From Lentilactobacillus parafarraginis DSM 18390 = JCM 14109 (GTDB lineage Bacteria; Bacillota; Bacilli; Lactobacillales; Lactobacillaceae): a stretch of DNA of 38,065 bases. The notes under the pieces are model-generated. The model did no database searches, was not told the DNA's origin, and saw only the letters and a list, made by a program, of their open reading frames with translations. Shown here piece after piece: positions 1-7,581 of the stretch. The stretch spans positions 1-38,065 of the forward strand of contig NZ_AZFZ01000026.1 of assembly GCF_001435895.1 (NCBI RefSeq), read 5' to 3'. Numbering within the stretch: the stretch's first letter is position 1; every line of letters starts with the position of its first letter. The translations under genes were made by a program, and so were the position numbers.

Positions 1-71
1 TAGTGTTGCACTTAACTTGACAATTGAGGTAGTCATCTTTTTGAATTTAGTTGGAAAATTGTGCCTATTAC

Positions 72-130
72 GAACGGCAAATAATCCCGCCAACCATGAG
101 GTGGTTGTCGGAATTATTTGCCGTTCTTTG
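72..130. terminator. Strong intrinsic terminator-like hairpin
   Basis: A 14-bp perfect inverted repeat (72-85 and 113-126, arm GAACGGCAAATAAT) with an inner CAACC/GGTTG stem is followed by a short TTCTTTG tail. It probably ends transcription of a gene lying before the window. The first 71 bases hold no coding region I can support. Confidence 0.75.
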
Positions 131-181
131 TGGATATAAGGCTGGTCCCTTTTCCCTACGCATCAAACAAGTACTTGAGTG

Positions 182-379
182 CTATCTGAATAAGGTGTGT
201 CGTTTTCCATTTTGACCCTCTAAATATTCTTGTTCCGTTAGACCGTGAATACTGTCATCTTGAGTAACTGGATATTGTGCACAGCTTGCCGCTTCATTTT
301 GACTACTGGGGTTAGTTTCATCGGCATTGATTGTGTTCACACTAAAACAGATACCTCCGATTAAGACAGAGCTGGGCAT
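182..379 (-). CDS. Possible small hypothetical protein (65 aa), doubtful
   Basis: This open frame begins 27 bases after the end of the PhnX-like gene on the same strand. The start has no good ribosome binding site; only a purine-poor stretch precedes the ATG. The protein is polar, with two cysteines, a segment QNEAASCAQYPVTQDD and a tail NGKRHTLFR, and I recognise no domain. It could be a real small gene co-transcribed with the upstream hydrolase, the 3' remnant of a larger gene, or chance. The terminator hairpin lies beyond its 3' end at 72-126, which would be a sensible place for this transcript to stop. Confidence 0.25.
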   Translation of the reverse strand: MPSSVLIGGICFSVNTINADETNPSSQNEAASCAQYPVTQDDSIHGLTEQEYLEGQNGKRHTLFR

Positions 380-405
380 TTTTTGTCGCTCAGCAACAAA
401 ATCTG

Positions 406-1197
406 CTACGAAACAATCTTCTCCGAATCCAATTCTTTGATTAACCGCATCAGGTCCTTGGCGTTTTGGACAATGTAATCCGCGCCGGCCCGTTGGAGTT
501 TTGCCGCCGCTTCATTGTTTAACGAATTGCGCTTCGCAAATGGTAAGTGACTAAATTCTTCTTCTGACAAACCAATCAGGCTGCTGCCTTCAATGATCCC
601 CACGGTGGTTACCCCGGCGGCCTGACCGGCTAAAATATCTGCGGGAGTATCGCCCACCTGAATCACTGAATGACAATCGCGAATCCGCAATTTATCGATG
701 GCCAAGTTCAGCATATCCGGACACGGTCGGCTCACACCCTCAACGTCCTCAGCTGTAATGTTGATTTGCGGATCGAACCCCTGCTCACTGGCAAGCGGCA
801 AGACCTGGCTCAGCATTGGGGCCGTGTAAACCGACGTTGTGGCAAATCGAATGCCCTGAGTACGAAGGTAGGAAATCAACGTTGGAATCCCGGCCTTTAC
901 CTTTGCGACTTGGGGAAGGGTTTCGATTAAATCCCGATTGAACCATTTATAAATTTCAATTGCCCCGGCTTTCACATCGATATCCGGATGCTTTATGTAC
1001 CACGCCTGCTTGAGATTATCAGCGGATAATAATTGTTGAATGCGGGTGAGCGGATCAACCCCGTTGGATTGATAGAGTTGACGGCGCCCGACTTGGAGGC
1101 CAAATTGTTGAAACGCCTTTCGAATTGCTAGAACCGGTGCTTGGTTTCCATAATCAATTGTGGTCCCTGCCCAGTCAAAAATAACAGCTCTTATCAT
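406..1197 (-). CDS. phnX: Phosphonoacetaldehyde hydrolase-like HAD phosphatase (PhnX family)
   Basis: PhnX cleaves phosphonoacetaldehyde to acetaldehyde and phosphate in 2-aminoethylphosphonate breakdown. The protein (263 aa from the ATG at 1197, normal family length) has the characteristic HAD motif I FDWAGTTIDYG with nucleophile Asp8, the RPCPDML segment, and motif IV VGDTPADILAG. The ATG at 1197 lies 8 nt after GGAG, better placed than the GTG at 1200. Recalled alignment with Bacillus cereus PhnX is gap-free at the N-terminus. It puts Pro49 where the family has the Schiff-base lysine (Lys53 of B. cereus), so the true substrate may differ. No phnW or phosphonate transporter is nearby. The promoter shows 11-bp-phased TTTACA repeats, suggesting phosphate-responsive control. 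HAD membership is certain; the exact reaction is not. Confidence 0.8.
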   Translation of the reverse strand: MIRAVIFDWAGTTIDYGNQAPVLAIRKAFQQFGLQVGRRQLYQSNGVDPLTRIQQLLSADNLKQAWYIKHPDIDVKAGAIEIYKWFNRDLIETLPQVAKVKAGIPTLISYLRTQGIRFATTSVYTAPMLSQVLPLASEQGFDPQINITAEDVEGVSRPCPDMLNLAIDKLRIRDCHSVIQVGDTPADILAGQAAGVTTVGIIEGSSLIGLSEEEFSHLPFAKRNSLNNEAAAKLQRAGADYIVQNAKDLMRLIKELDSEKIVS

Positions 1198-1241
1198 CAC
1201 TCATTCTCCTTTTGGTTGTTTACTAATTTTTCAATAGTTTT

Positions 1242-1295
1242 AGTATAAAGTCGCTGTGTAAATATTTAATGTCACCAACGTAAAAATTATGTAAA
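1242..1295 (-). promoter_or_regulatory. phnX-like gene promoter with 11-bp-phased TTTACA half-sites
   Basis: Read on the minus strand, TTTACA (1290-1295), TTTACG (1279-1284) and TTTACA (1257-1262) lie at offsets 0, 11 and 33, followed 9 bp later by a TATACT -10 box (1242-1247). No good -35 is present, as expected for an activator-dependent promoter. Spacing and sequence match the PhoP box of Firmicutes (direct TT(A/T/C)ACA repeats with 5-bp spacers). The regulator's identity is inferred. Confidence 0.55.
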
Positions 1296-1396
1296 CCCAC
1301 CATGCTTGTGAACTAAATATATCAACCCGGTTTTTAAATAGTTCCGTTCATTAACCGGATAGTTTCCGCCATTGTCCCAGACCAATCTGTGGCCCG

Positions 1397-1472
1397 TTCA
1401 CAAGTTCTTCACAAATCCCCCATACTAATTTCACAAATTCTTCACGGGTTTTCCGCATCCATTCGCTATACT
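1397..1472 (+). promoter_or_regulatory. PhoP-box-like array and promoter of the small unknown gene at 1535
   Basis: Four half-sites, TTCACA at 1397, 1408 and 1430 and TTCACG at 1441, sit on an exact 11-bp grid (the slot at 1419 is degenerate). They are followed by a TATACT -10 box at 1467-1472 with no separate -35. This is the arrangement of a PhoP-activated promoter. The distances to the -10 box (70, 59, 37, 26 bp) are in the same helical phase as those of the divergent phnX-like promoter (48, 37, 15). The 1201-1534 intergenic region otherwise holds nothing I can identify. Confidence 0.6.
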
Positions 1473-1534
1473 TGCCAGCATAGCCGAGATTAGTTTATCA
1501 AACCGGATTACCCATTAAGGAGTGAACTGTACGA

Positions 1535-1888
1535 ATGAACCGCACCAAGCAAAGCGTCCTCAATGATTTAATCACCCTCATGAACGCCACCCAGGATGCC
1601 GCGATCACCAGCATTGAAGTTGCTGAAACTGATCGCCCGCATTCCTATCAACCGGCCCTCACAAAGGGGCCAATTCCCTCAAACCCGAGTTTAGCTCAGT
1701 TCAACGTGGCTTCTGAACTCGCCAAGCGGATTTTAAACGACCAACCGGAAGCCGCCACGCTCGTTAACCAATATCAGCCCGGAATTATCGCCCAGCTCAT
1801 TGAGCAGCACCAAGTGGATTACGAAAATCCCCGGAACGTGGTAAAAGTTGTGAACCGCTGGCTGGGCATCGCTTCGCTCGACGACTAA
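1535..1888 (+). CDS. Small hypothetical protein, paralogue of the next gene
   Basis: This 117-aa soluble, probably helical protein has no signal peptide or membrane segment. It starts MNRTKQSVLNDLITLM and shares with the following gene a conserved core: SLAQFNVASELAKRIL versus NLARFNIAAELTKRMM, then QYQPGI versus RYRPGI, DYENP versus DYNDP, and WLGI. I do not recognise the family. AAGGAG lies 12 nt before the ATG, a slightly long spacing, but no better start is in frame. The promoter carries a PhoP-box-like repeat array, so expression may respond to phosphate limitation together with the divergent PhnX-like gene. Function unknown; I am fairly sure it is a real gene because of its paralogue and promoter. 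Confidence 0.75.
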   Translation: MNRTKQSVLNDLITLMNATQDAAITSIEVAETDRPHSYQPALTKGPIPSNPSLAQFNVASELAKRILNDQPEAATLVNQYQPGIIAQLIEQHQVDYENPRNVVKVVNRWLGIASLDD

Positions 1889-1938
1889 AAAATGCGAGGC
1901 ACCGCCAATAAAGGTAAACAAACTGTAATTTAAATGGC

Positions 1939-1967
1939 TTGCACAGATAACGGCCATCACATATAAT
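1939..1967 (+). promoter_or_regulatory. Sigma-A promoter for the second small paralogue
   Basis: TTGCAC (1939-1944), a 17-bp spacer and a perfect TATAAT (1962-1967) precede the gene at 2027. Unlike its paralogue, this promoter has a good -35 and no TTCACA repeats, so the two copies appear to be regulated differently. Confidence 0.7.
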
Positions 1968-2026
1968 ACAGTTTATATGAAGGGACTTTTCATAAGCTTG
2001 GTTAGAAATCACCAAGGAGCTTATGA

Positions 2027-2419
2027 ATGAATCAAACAAAAGAATCAATTATTAGGGATTTAATTGATATTATGACTGCTAATGAGGGGGGCGCGATTCG
2101 AACCTTGGCCATGCAGATTTCCAAGTCCCATTCGGGGAAAATTACCGCCATTCATCACACTCCCATGCCGGATGAGTCCATTCCGGCAAATTACAACTTG
2201 GCCCGATTCAACATTGCTGCTGAGCTGACCAAACGAATGATGAATGACGTGCCAACTGCCAAGGCGATTATTGAGCGCTACCGACCGGGAATTGTCACCG
2301 AATTAGCGGTCAACCACCCCACCGACTACAATGATCCGCATCACGTTGCGGAAGTTGTCGACGAGTGGTTGGGCATTGAGACAATCAACAATCAATCAAA
2401 GGGCTCGGGATTCATTTAA
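2027..2419 (+). CDS. Small hypothetical protein, second paralogue
   Basis: This 130-aa protein is clearly related to the product of the preceding gene. The N-terminal MNQTKESIIRDLIDIM and the helical core NLARFNIAAELTKRMM, RYRPGIV and VVDEWLGIE match it, while the middle (residues 28-52) is longer and diverged. No known domain, signal peptide or membrane segment is seen. Two ATGs compete: the one at 2023 opens only a very short frame, while 2027 opens the gene, with AAGGAG just upstream. It has its own consensus promoter, and glycerate kinase follows 44 bases later without a convincing terminator, so read-through into that gene is likely. The duplication followed by promoter divergence suggests a dosage- or condition-specialised pair. 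Function unknown. Confidence 0.75.
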   Translation: MNQTKESIIRDLIDIMTANEGGAIRTLAMQISKSHSGKITAIHHTPMPDESIPANYNLARFNIAAELTKRMMNDVPTAKAIIERYRPGIVTELAVNHPTDYNDPHHVAEVVDEWLGIETINNQSKGSGFI

Positions 2420-2462
2420 TTCTCGGGCTTTTTGTCTGCAATCAATCTGAGGAGGCATTCGG

Positions 2463-3611
2463 TTGAAATTTGTCATTGCACCAGATTCGTTTAAGGGCGG
2501 CTTGACCGCCAGCCAAGTGGCGGACGCAATCCAAACCGGTTTGAAGCGGGTTTACCCTACCGCCAACTACACATTGGTTCCCATGGCCGATGGCGGTGAA
2601 GGCACCGTCGACGCGCTGGTTCACGCAACCCACGGCCGGCAAATCACCACGACGGTTACCGGACCGCTGGGAACGCCGGTTTCAGCTCATTTCGGCCTCC
2701 TGGGTAACGGCCGCACTGCCGTCATCGAGATGGCCGAAGCAAGCGGCTTCCAACACGTGCCCGAGTCGAAACGTAATCCGCTGATCACCACCACCTATGG
2801 AACCGGCGAACTGATTTCAAAGGCCCTGGATCACCATGTCGACCAAATCATTATCGGCATCGGCGGCAGTGCGACGAATGACGGCGGGGCCGGTATGGCG
2901 CAAGCCCTTGGCGTCGAGTTGTTGGACCTGGCGGGAAATCAGCTGCCATTTGGTGGGGGTCACTTAAACGACCTGGCCGCCGTCAACCTTGCCAACCGGG
3001 ATTCCAGACTCGACCACACCCGCCTGCTCATCGCTTGCGACGTTACCAATCCGCTGGTGGGCCCAACCGGGGCGTCGGTGGTTTTCGGTCCCCAAAAGGG
3101 TGCATCCCCCAGCATGGTGGCAACCCTGGATCATAACTTACGCCATTACGCGGCCGTCATTCACCAGACGATCGGCCGTGACGTGGCAACCGTTCCGGGT
3201 GCGGGGGCTGCGGGCGGCTTGGGCGCTGGACTGTTAGCATTCACCAACGCCAACTTAAAACGGGGCGTTGATCTCGTCATTCAATACAGCGGGCTCAAAG
3301 ACAAGGCCGCTGGGGCCGACTTTATCTTCACTGGCGAAGGTAAAATCGACCGCCAGACCCAATTTGGCAAAACCCCATACGGCGTTGCTCTGGCAGCCAA
3401 AAAAGTTGCCCCAAACGCGCCGGTTATCGCCATTGCAGGCAACGTTGGGTCGGGAATCAACAGCCTTTATCAGTCCCATGCAATCGACGCGATCTTCACC
3501 AGTGTCGCCGGGGTCAAAACCTTAGACGATGCCCTGTTAGATGCTTCCCACGACATTGCTCAGGTGGCCGAAAACATTGCCCGCCTCATTCAAGCCACCA
3601 TGAATAAGTAA
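2463..3611 (+). CDS. glxK: Glycerate kinase
   Basis: It phosphorylates glycerate with ATP, feeding it into lower glycolysis in the cytoplasm; members of this family make either 2- or 3-phosphoglycerate. The 382-aa length and order of motifs are typical of the GlxK/GarK family: N-terminal APDSFKGGLTASQVADAI, MADGGEGTVDAL, the glycine-rich IIGIGGSATNDGGAGMAQALG, PGAGAAGGLGAGLLAF, and TGEGKIDRQTQFGKTPYGVA. The start is TTG at 2463, 8 nt after GAGGAGG in a strong ribosome binding site, and the protein begins MKFVIAPDS exactly as the family does. It is probably co-transcribed with the small gene 44 bases upstream. No glycerate-producing gene is adjacent. Confidence 0.95.
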   Translation: MKFVIAPDSFKGGLTASQVADAIQTGLKRVYPTANYTLVPMADGGEGTVDALVHATHGRQITTTVTGPLGTPVSAHFGLLGNGRTAVIEMAEASGFQHVPESKRNPLITTTYGTGELISKALDHHVDQIIIGIGGSATNDGGAGMAQALGVELLDLAGNQLPFGGGHLNDLAAVNLANRDSRLDHTRLLIACDVTNPLVGPTGASVVFGPQKGASPSMVATLDHNLRHYAAVIHQTIGRDVATVPGAGAAGGLGAGLLAFTNANLKRGVDLVIQYSGLKDKAAGADFIFTGEGKIDRQTQFGKTPYGVALAAKKVAPNAPVIAIAGNVGSGINSLYQSHAIDAIFTSVAGVKTLDDALLDASHDIAQVAENIARLIQATMNK

Positions 3612-3638
3612 TTGGGTATGGTTTAACTTAGGAATCTC

Positions 3639-3725
3639 TTTTAATAATCAATTATTTCTGATATGATAGAATAGTTGTACAAAACCGACATGCAAAAACC
3701 GTGGATTGAAATCAATTCAGGGTTT
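3639..3725 (+). promoter_or_regulatory. Extended -10 promoter and leader hairpin before the DMT transporter
   Basis: TG-A-TATGAT (3659-3667) is an extended -10, with a weak TTTTAA -35 at 3639-3644. Downstream, in the leader, 3696-3725 forms a near-complete hairpin (AAACC...ATTGA AA TCAAT...GGTTT, two mismatches) followed by ATTTTG. It could terminate glycerate-kinase transcripts or attenuate the downstream gene. Confidence 0.45.
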
Positions 3726-3759
3726 ATTTTGTTGAAATCTATTTATTGGAGATGATCCA

Positions 3760-4659
3760 TTGAAACGAGTTGCACCATTCTGGGTCGCAATTGGCGCTGT
3801 GAGTTACGGAATTCCTGGATCATTATTTAAAATCGCCCGGGCCGACCACATTGGCGACGGGCTTCTCTTGATTGTGACTTTCACAATTGCCTTTCTTGCG
3901 TTTAGTGTGGGCCGGGGATTGCTCAGCCGCCCCAACCGGCACGTTGCCAGTCGCAAGCAAAAGTGGCTGGTGATGCTTTCCGGCACTTCCATGGGCTTCA
4001 CCAACACCTTCTACATTCTTTCGTTGGCCTATGTTCCGGTGGCGATTGCCGCTGTGATGATGATGCAGTCGGTCTGGCTGGCAATTCTGATCGCGTGCGT
4101 CATGAATCGTAAATGGCCATCAATCACCCAAACCATCAGTGTCATCACAATCCTACTGGGCACCGTTTTGGCAACCGGATTATTCCCCTTACACCAGGCA
4201 GTGTCATTTAAAGGAATGGGGCTAAGTTTTCTGTCCGCGTTGGCCTACGCGCTGACAATTCAATTTACCGGCAACGTTGGCCAGCGACTGCACCCGCTTA
4301 CCAAGGCCCAGTTAATGAGTGCCGGGGCCTTACTAGTGGTCCTCATCATCTGGGTGCCAACGGTTAGGCCGCTTCAATTTTCTGCGGGGGCATTACACTG
4401 GGGCGCCATTACCGCATTCTTTGCGATGGTCCTGCCGCTGACGTGCTTTTCGTTCTTTATGCCGCATCTATCTCTGGGAATTGGTCCAATTATTTCGTCG
4501 CTGGAGCTTCCCGCTTCGGTCATCTTCGCATTTATCCTGTTAGACGAAACGGTTACCGGCGTCCAAATCATCGGCGTTACCCTGATTATCCTCGCGGTGA
4601 TTATCACCAATGTCATTCCAGTCAGAGTTGCCCATCGATACCAGCAAATGGGCCAATAG
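3760..4659 (+). CDS. EamA/DMT-family membrane transporter
   Basis: This is a 299-aa integral membrane protein with about ten hydrophobic segments in two EamA halves, the usual size for the drug/metabolite transporter superfamily. The first half contains GTSMGFTNTFYILSLAYVPV followed by AIAAVMMMQSVW. The second half ends with the typical SLELPASVIFAFILLDE and a last helix before a short basic tail. The start is TTG at 3760 after a GGAG site; an N-terminal extension would run into the leader. It has its own extended -10 promoter and ends at a terminator, so it is a single-gene unit. Substrate unknown; members export amino acids, nucleosides or drugs. Confidence 0.85.
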   Translation: MKRVAPFWVAIGAVSYGIPGSLFKIARADHIGDGLLLIVTFTIAFLAFSVGRGLLSRPNRHVASRKQKWLVMLSGTSMGFTNTFYILSLAYVPVAIAAVMMMQSVWLAILIACVMNRKWPSITQTISVITILLGTVLATGLFPLHQAVSFKGMGLSFLSALAYALTIQFTGNVGQRLHPLTKAQLMSAGALLVVLIIWVPTVRPLQFSAGALHWGAITAFFAMVLPLTCFSFFMPHLSLGIGPIISSLELPASVIFAFILLDETVTGVQIIGVTLIILAVIITNVIPVRVAHRYQQMGQ

Positions 4660-4696
4660 GGCATTTAAAGCCCGTCATTAAGCACATTCACGAGCC

Positions 4697-4728
4697 AAAC
4701 GCCGATCTTAATTGATTTCGGCGTTTTT
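4697..4728 (+). terminator. Intrinsic terminator after the DMT transporter
   Basis: Stem AAACGCCGA (4697-4705) pairs with TCGGCGTTT (4718-4726) and runs into a T tract. A small GGGC/GCCC hairpin precedes it at 4658-4672. Confidence 0.85.
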
Positions 4729-4822
4729 AATTCACAATCGATGTGATTTTTCCAGCAACCCACTATAATTTACGTACGAAAGCAAATTTGATTCGGATAA
4801 CCATCACATTGGAGGGCTTCTC

Positions 4823-6244
4823 ATGGCAAGTTCATTAAAGAAAAATATTGGTTTCGGCGGGCTAATTTCGCTTGGCGCTGGCGGCGTGATTGGCAGCAGC
4901 TGGATCTACACCAATAGTCAATTCTTCAAGGCGTATGGTGCCGGCGGTGAAATTTTTGGCCTAATCATCGCGGGAATCTTGGCAGTATTGGTCTCGCTAT
5001 CCTTTGCGGAATTATCAACGGTGCTGACAAAATCCGGCGGTGAAGTGGTGTACGCTTACGCCGCGTTCGGCAAGAAGGGCGCCCTGTTTGCTGCATGGGC
5101 ATTAATGGGCGCCTACCTCAGTATCCTGGCATTCTTTGTAACGGCTTCCAGCCTCTTGATTTCCTATATTTTTCCCCAAATTTCCACCGGCCCCTACTAC
5201 ACGTTCGCGGGCGTTAAGGTGCATTTCATTGAACTGATTATCGGCGTCGCCATCACGCTGGTCGTATTCGGCGTTAACTACTTTGGGGCGCGGTTAACCG
5301 GAAACGTTCAGATCTTGTTATTTTTTGGCCTGGTTATTTTAGGGGCCACTCTGATTGCCGTGGGCTTCTTTAAAGGAAGTCCCAGCAACTTCTTCCCCGC
5401 ATTTTATAAGGGCCAGAATAGTCTATCGTCAACGATCCGGTTCGTTTTGCCGGCAATGACCTTTATGACCGGCTGGGAATCGGTCGCCATTATGGCAGAA
5501 GAAGCCAACCTGCCCAAACGCTTAATTGGTCGGGTGGTCGTCTTCTCAATCATCATCGCCTCGCTGTACTATGTGTTGGTATTATTGTCATCAGCATGGA
5601 TTTATCCGTGGCAGGCAACCGCTAAAATGGATATGGGAACCATCGACGCATTCAGAGCTGCCGGCTTCCCGATTCTGGGAATGTTTGCCTTTATCATTTC
5701 ATTTTTGGGCTTGTCAACCAGCTTTCTGACATTGTTTGCGGCCACTCCACGCTTGGTCCTATCCCTGGCACGGGGCCATATGCTGCCAAAGGGGTTGGCG
5801 AAGGTGAATCAAAAGCACGGGACACCCACGAATGCCTTGTGGCTGGTCCTGATCCTGGTGCTTGGCATCGGCTGGTTGGGTAAGGGCGCGCTCATCTACT
5901 TTTTGGATATTGGTGGGTTCCTCATTGCCCTGGCATGGTCGTTTAACGCCCTCAGCCTGCTGAAAATTCGCCGTAAGTATCCAAATTTAACCGGTGGCTT
6001 TCGGATTAAGCGCCTCACTTTCCCGGTGGTGGGTGGCGTCTTCGCCTTTAGCATGGCCGCCCTGACCGTTATCCCCGGCACCCCGATTTCACTGGTCTGG
6101 CCTTACGAATACATCGTCCTCGGCATTTGGGTGATTCTTGGCCTCATCGGCTTCTGGACGGGGGATCGTGACGAAACCGTATCGGGTGATTTCTTGGGAA
6201 GTTCATTGGATGATCTCAAACAAACCAATTCGCAATCTAAATAA
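4823..6244 (+). CDS. APC-superfamily amino-acid permease
   Basis: A 473-aa transporter with about twelve membrane segments. The N-terminal GFGGLISLGAGGVIGSSWIY is the APC glycine-rich first helix (consensus uxxuxxGxIIGxGIF-like), and FAELSTVLTKSGGEVVYAYA fits the substrate-binding region of helix 3. The loop between helices 8 and 9, RLVLSLARGHMLPKGLAKVN, and the HGTPTNALW segment are also typical. It belongs to the YfnA/YhdG-like APC branch; the amino acid carried cannot be told from the sequence. GGAGGG precedes the ATG. A TATAAT -10 at 4764-4769 lies upstream with no clear -35. The gene stands alone between two terminators. Confidence 0.9.
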   Translation: MASSLKKNIGFGGLISLGAGGVIGSSWIYTNSQFFKAYGAGGEIFGLIIAGILAVLVSLSFAELSTVLTKSGGEVVYAYAAFGKKGALFAAWALMGAYLSILAFFVTASSLLISYIFPQISTGPYYTFAGVKVHFIELIIGVAITLVVFGVNYFGARLTGNVQILLFFGLVILGATLIAVGFFKGSPSNFFPAFYKGQNSLSSTIRFVLPAMTFMTGWESVAIMAEEANLPKRLIGRVVVFSIIIASLYYVLVLLSSAWIYPWQATAKMDMGTIDAFRAAGFPILGMFAFIISFLGLSTSFLTLFAATPRLVLSLARGHMLPKGLAKVNQKHGTPTNALWLVLILVLGIGWLGKGALIYFLDIGGFLIALAWSFNALSLLKIRRKYPNLTGGFRIKRLTFPVVGGVFAFSMAALTVIPGTPISLVWPYEYIVLGIWVILGLIGFWTGDRDETVSGDFLGSSLDDLKQTNSQSK

Positions 6245-6255
6245 CCGTTTCCATT

Positions 6256-6302
6256 AAAATCGGCATTCAATCCACTGACTCTGAATTGAATGCCGATTTT
6301 TA
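6256..6302 (+). terminator. Intrinsic terminator after the APC permease
   Basis: A perfect 16-bp stem, 6256-6271 with 6285-6300 (core ATCGGCATTCAAT), ends in a T run on the plus strand. It is nearly symmetrical and could also work on the other strand. Confidence 0.92.
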
Positions 6303-6396
6303 TTTGGCGTGATAAATCATTGATTATGCATCGTAGAAAAAACCTTAAAGTTTTGGACAATTCCCCATTTTTGTCAATGTATATCAAATCATTACA

Positions 6397-6405
6397 TGGT
6401 ACAAT
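6397..6405 (+). promoter_or_regulatory. Extended -10 element before the alpha/beta hydrolase
   Basis: TGG-TACAAT (6397-6405) lies about 60 bases before the gene at 6467. TTGTCA at 6371 is too far upstream to be a normal -35, so the TG extension probably carries recognition. Confidence 0.4.
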
Positions 6406-6466
6406 TTTAATTGTGTAGATTCAGATATTTACTAAAAATTTTTAATCAAAGCTGGGATTTTCAACC

Positions 6467-7489
6467 ATGATGTTCAAGCCGCAAAGAAAGATCTGGCGGA
6501 TCCTCTATTTTGTCATTGGCAGCATCGTCTTTATCGCGATCGGCTTCTCAATCTGGCAAAATCATCAGGAGCAGGAACGCTATGCGCAACAAAATTACAT
6601 CAATTCAAATATTCCCACCCTCTTCGTCCACGGTTGGGGCGGCACCCTGCGATCCGAACGGAAAATGGCGTCCGACGCCGAAGCCAGTGGCGCAGCCCAA
6701 CGACGAATGGTGATCCGCGTTCGGCCCAACGGCAAGATTGCGGTGACTGGGACAATCAAAAAGTGGATGCGCAATCCACTGATTTTCCTGCGGTTTGATA
6801 ACAACCGCGCCGGCGAGTTTCAATATACGAAGTGGTTAACCAAGGTCGCAAAGATGCTCAAATCCAAATATCATATTGAACGGCTCAACTTTGTCGGCCA
6901 CTCCATGGGGTCTTACGCAACCGTCTACTACAACATGCTTAACGACAATCACAAGGACATTCCGCGGGCCAACAAATTAGTCCTGATTGCCGGGCCGTAT
7001 AACGGCATTATCAATAACGGCAAACAGAATCAGCCGATTACCGGCCCCCTGGCAGCCCTTTGGGACGATCAGCCGAATGTCAATCATCTGAAAAAGAATG
7101 GCGAACCGGCGATTATTCATCCTGAATATCAAATCCTCAACAATCTCAAGAAGCACATGCCCCGCCAGGTTCGAATTCTCAATATTTACGGCGATCTAAA
7201 CGACGGTTCCCATTCTGACGGCGTTGTCACCAATGAGTCAGCCCTTTCTCTGGGCTACTTGGTTCGTGGGCGGGTCGATTACTACCAGACCACGAAGGTG
7301 ACCGGACCCAACGCGCAGCATAGTGATCTTCACAACCATAATTTAGCGGTTAATCGGGCTTTAACGACCTTTATCTGGGGGAAGCACTACAACATGTCCT
7401 CGACTTCATCCCAGTACAACCCAATGCTGGATAAGATGATGAACCCTTCAATCGCGTTCAAGCACGGCCAAGATGAGGCCAATAATTAA
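6467..7489 (+). CDS. Membrane-anchored alpha/beta hydrolase (DUF915-like)
   Basis: This 340-aa protein has one N-terminal hydrophobic helix (about residues 10-30, IWRILYFVIGSIVFIAIGF) that should anchor it on the outer face of the membrane. The hydrolase fold follows: oxyanion region PTLFVHGWGGT, nucleophile elbow VGHSMGSYA (catalytic Ser), an acidic region NIYGDLNDGSHSDGVV, and a late histidine in HSDLHNHNLAV. This pattern fits the DUF915 group of surface lipase/esterase-like hydrolases common in lactobacilli. The first two codons are both ATG and the ribosome binding site is weak. The gene is monocistronic and faces a bidirectional terminator. Substrate unknown; the catalytic Asp assignment is inferred. 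Confidence 0.88.
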   Translation: MMFKPQRKIWRILYFVIGSIVFIAIGFSIWQNHQEQERYAQQNYINSNIPTLFVHGWGGTLRSERKMASDAEASGAAQRRMVIRVRPNGKIAVTGTIKKWMRNPLIFLRFDNNRAGEFQYTKWLTKVAKMLKSKYHIERLNFVGHSMGSYATVYYNMLNDNHKDIPRANKLVLIAGPYNGIINNGKQNQPITGPLAALWDDQPNVNHLKKNGEPAIIHPEYQILNNLKKHMPRQVRILNIYGDLNDGSHSDGVVTNESALSLGYLVRGRVDYYQTTKVTGPNAQHSDLHNHNLAVNRALTTFIWGKHYNMSSTSSQYNPMLDKMMNPSIAFKHGQDEANN

Positions 7490-7581
7490 TTACCCCGGCG
7501 TTGGGCATTGTCCCCAGCCCCGGCGCTTAAACGTAAAGGCTACTGAGGGCAGCTATTTTCCCAACATCAAATCCGGAAAAC

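Noticed and set aside
670-930. Plus-strand frame of 86 codons opposite the PhnX-like gene
   Set aside because: It lies wholly inside a well-supported gene on the other strand, has no ribosome binding site and no recognisable product.
1307-1312. A further TTCACA half-site (minus strand) upstream of the phnX-like repeats
   Set aside because: It lies 17 bp from the next half-site, off the 11-bp grid, so it was not counted in the array.
1733-2048. Minus-strand frames across the small paralogue genes
   Set aside because: They span two genes and a consensus promoter on the other strand, and show biased composition typical of antisense frames.
2050-2420. Small paralogue genes as a toxin-antitoxin pair
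   Set aside because: The two proteins are homologous to each other, have separate promoters and no toxin or antitoxin fold features.
2400-2435. Terminator between the second small gene and glycerate kinase
   Set aside because: The CTCGGG...CTCGGG sequence before a T run is a direct, not inverted, repeat, so no stem forms; read-through is more likely.
7490-7535. GC-rich stretch after the alpha/beta hydrolase as a regulatory RNA
   Set aside because: CCCCGGCG occurs twice as a direct repeat with only a weak TGGG/CCCA stem, and a much better terminator follows at 7582-7656.
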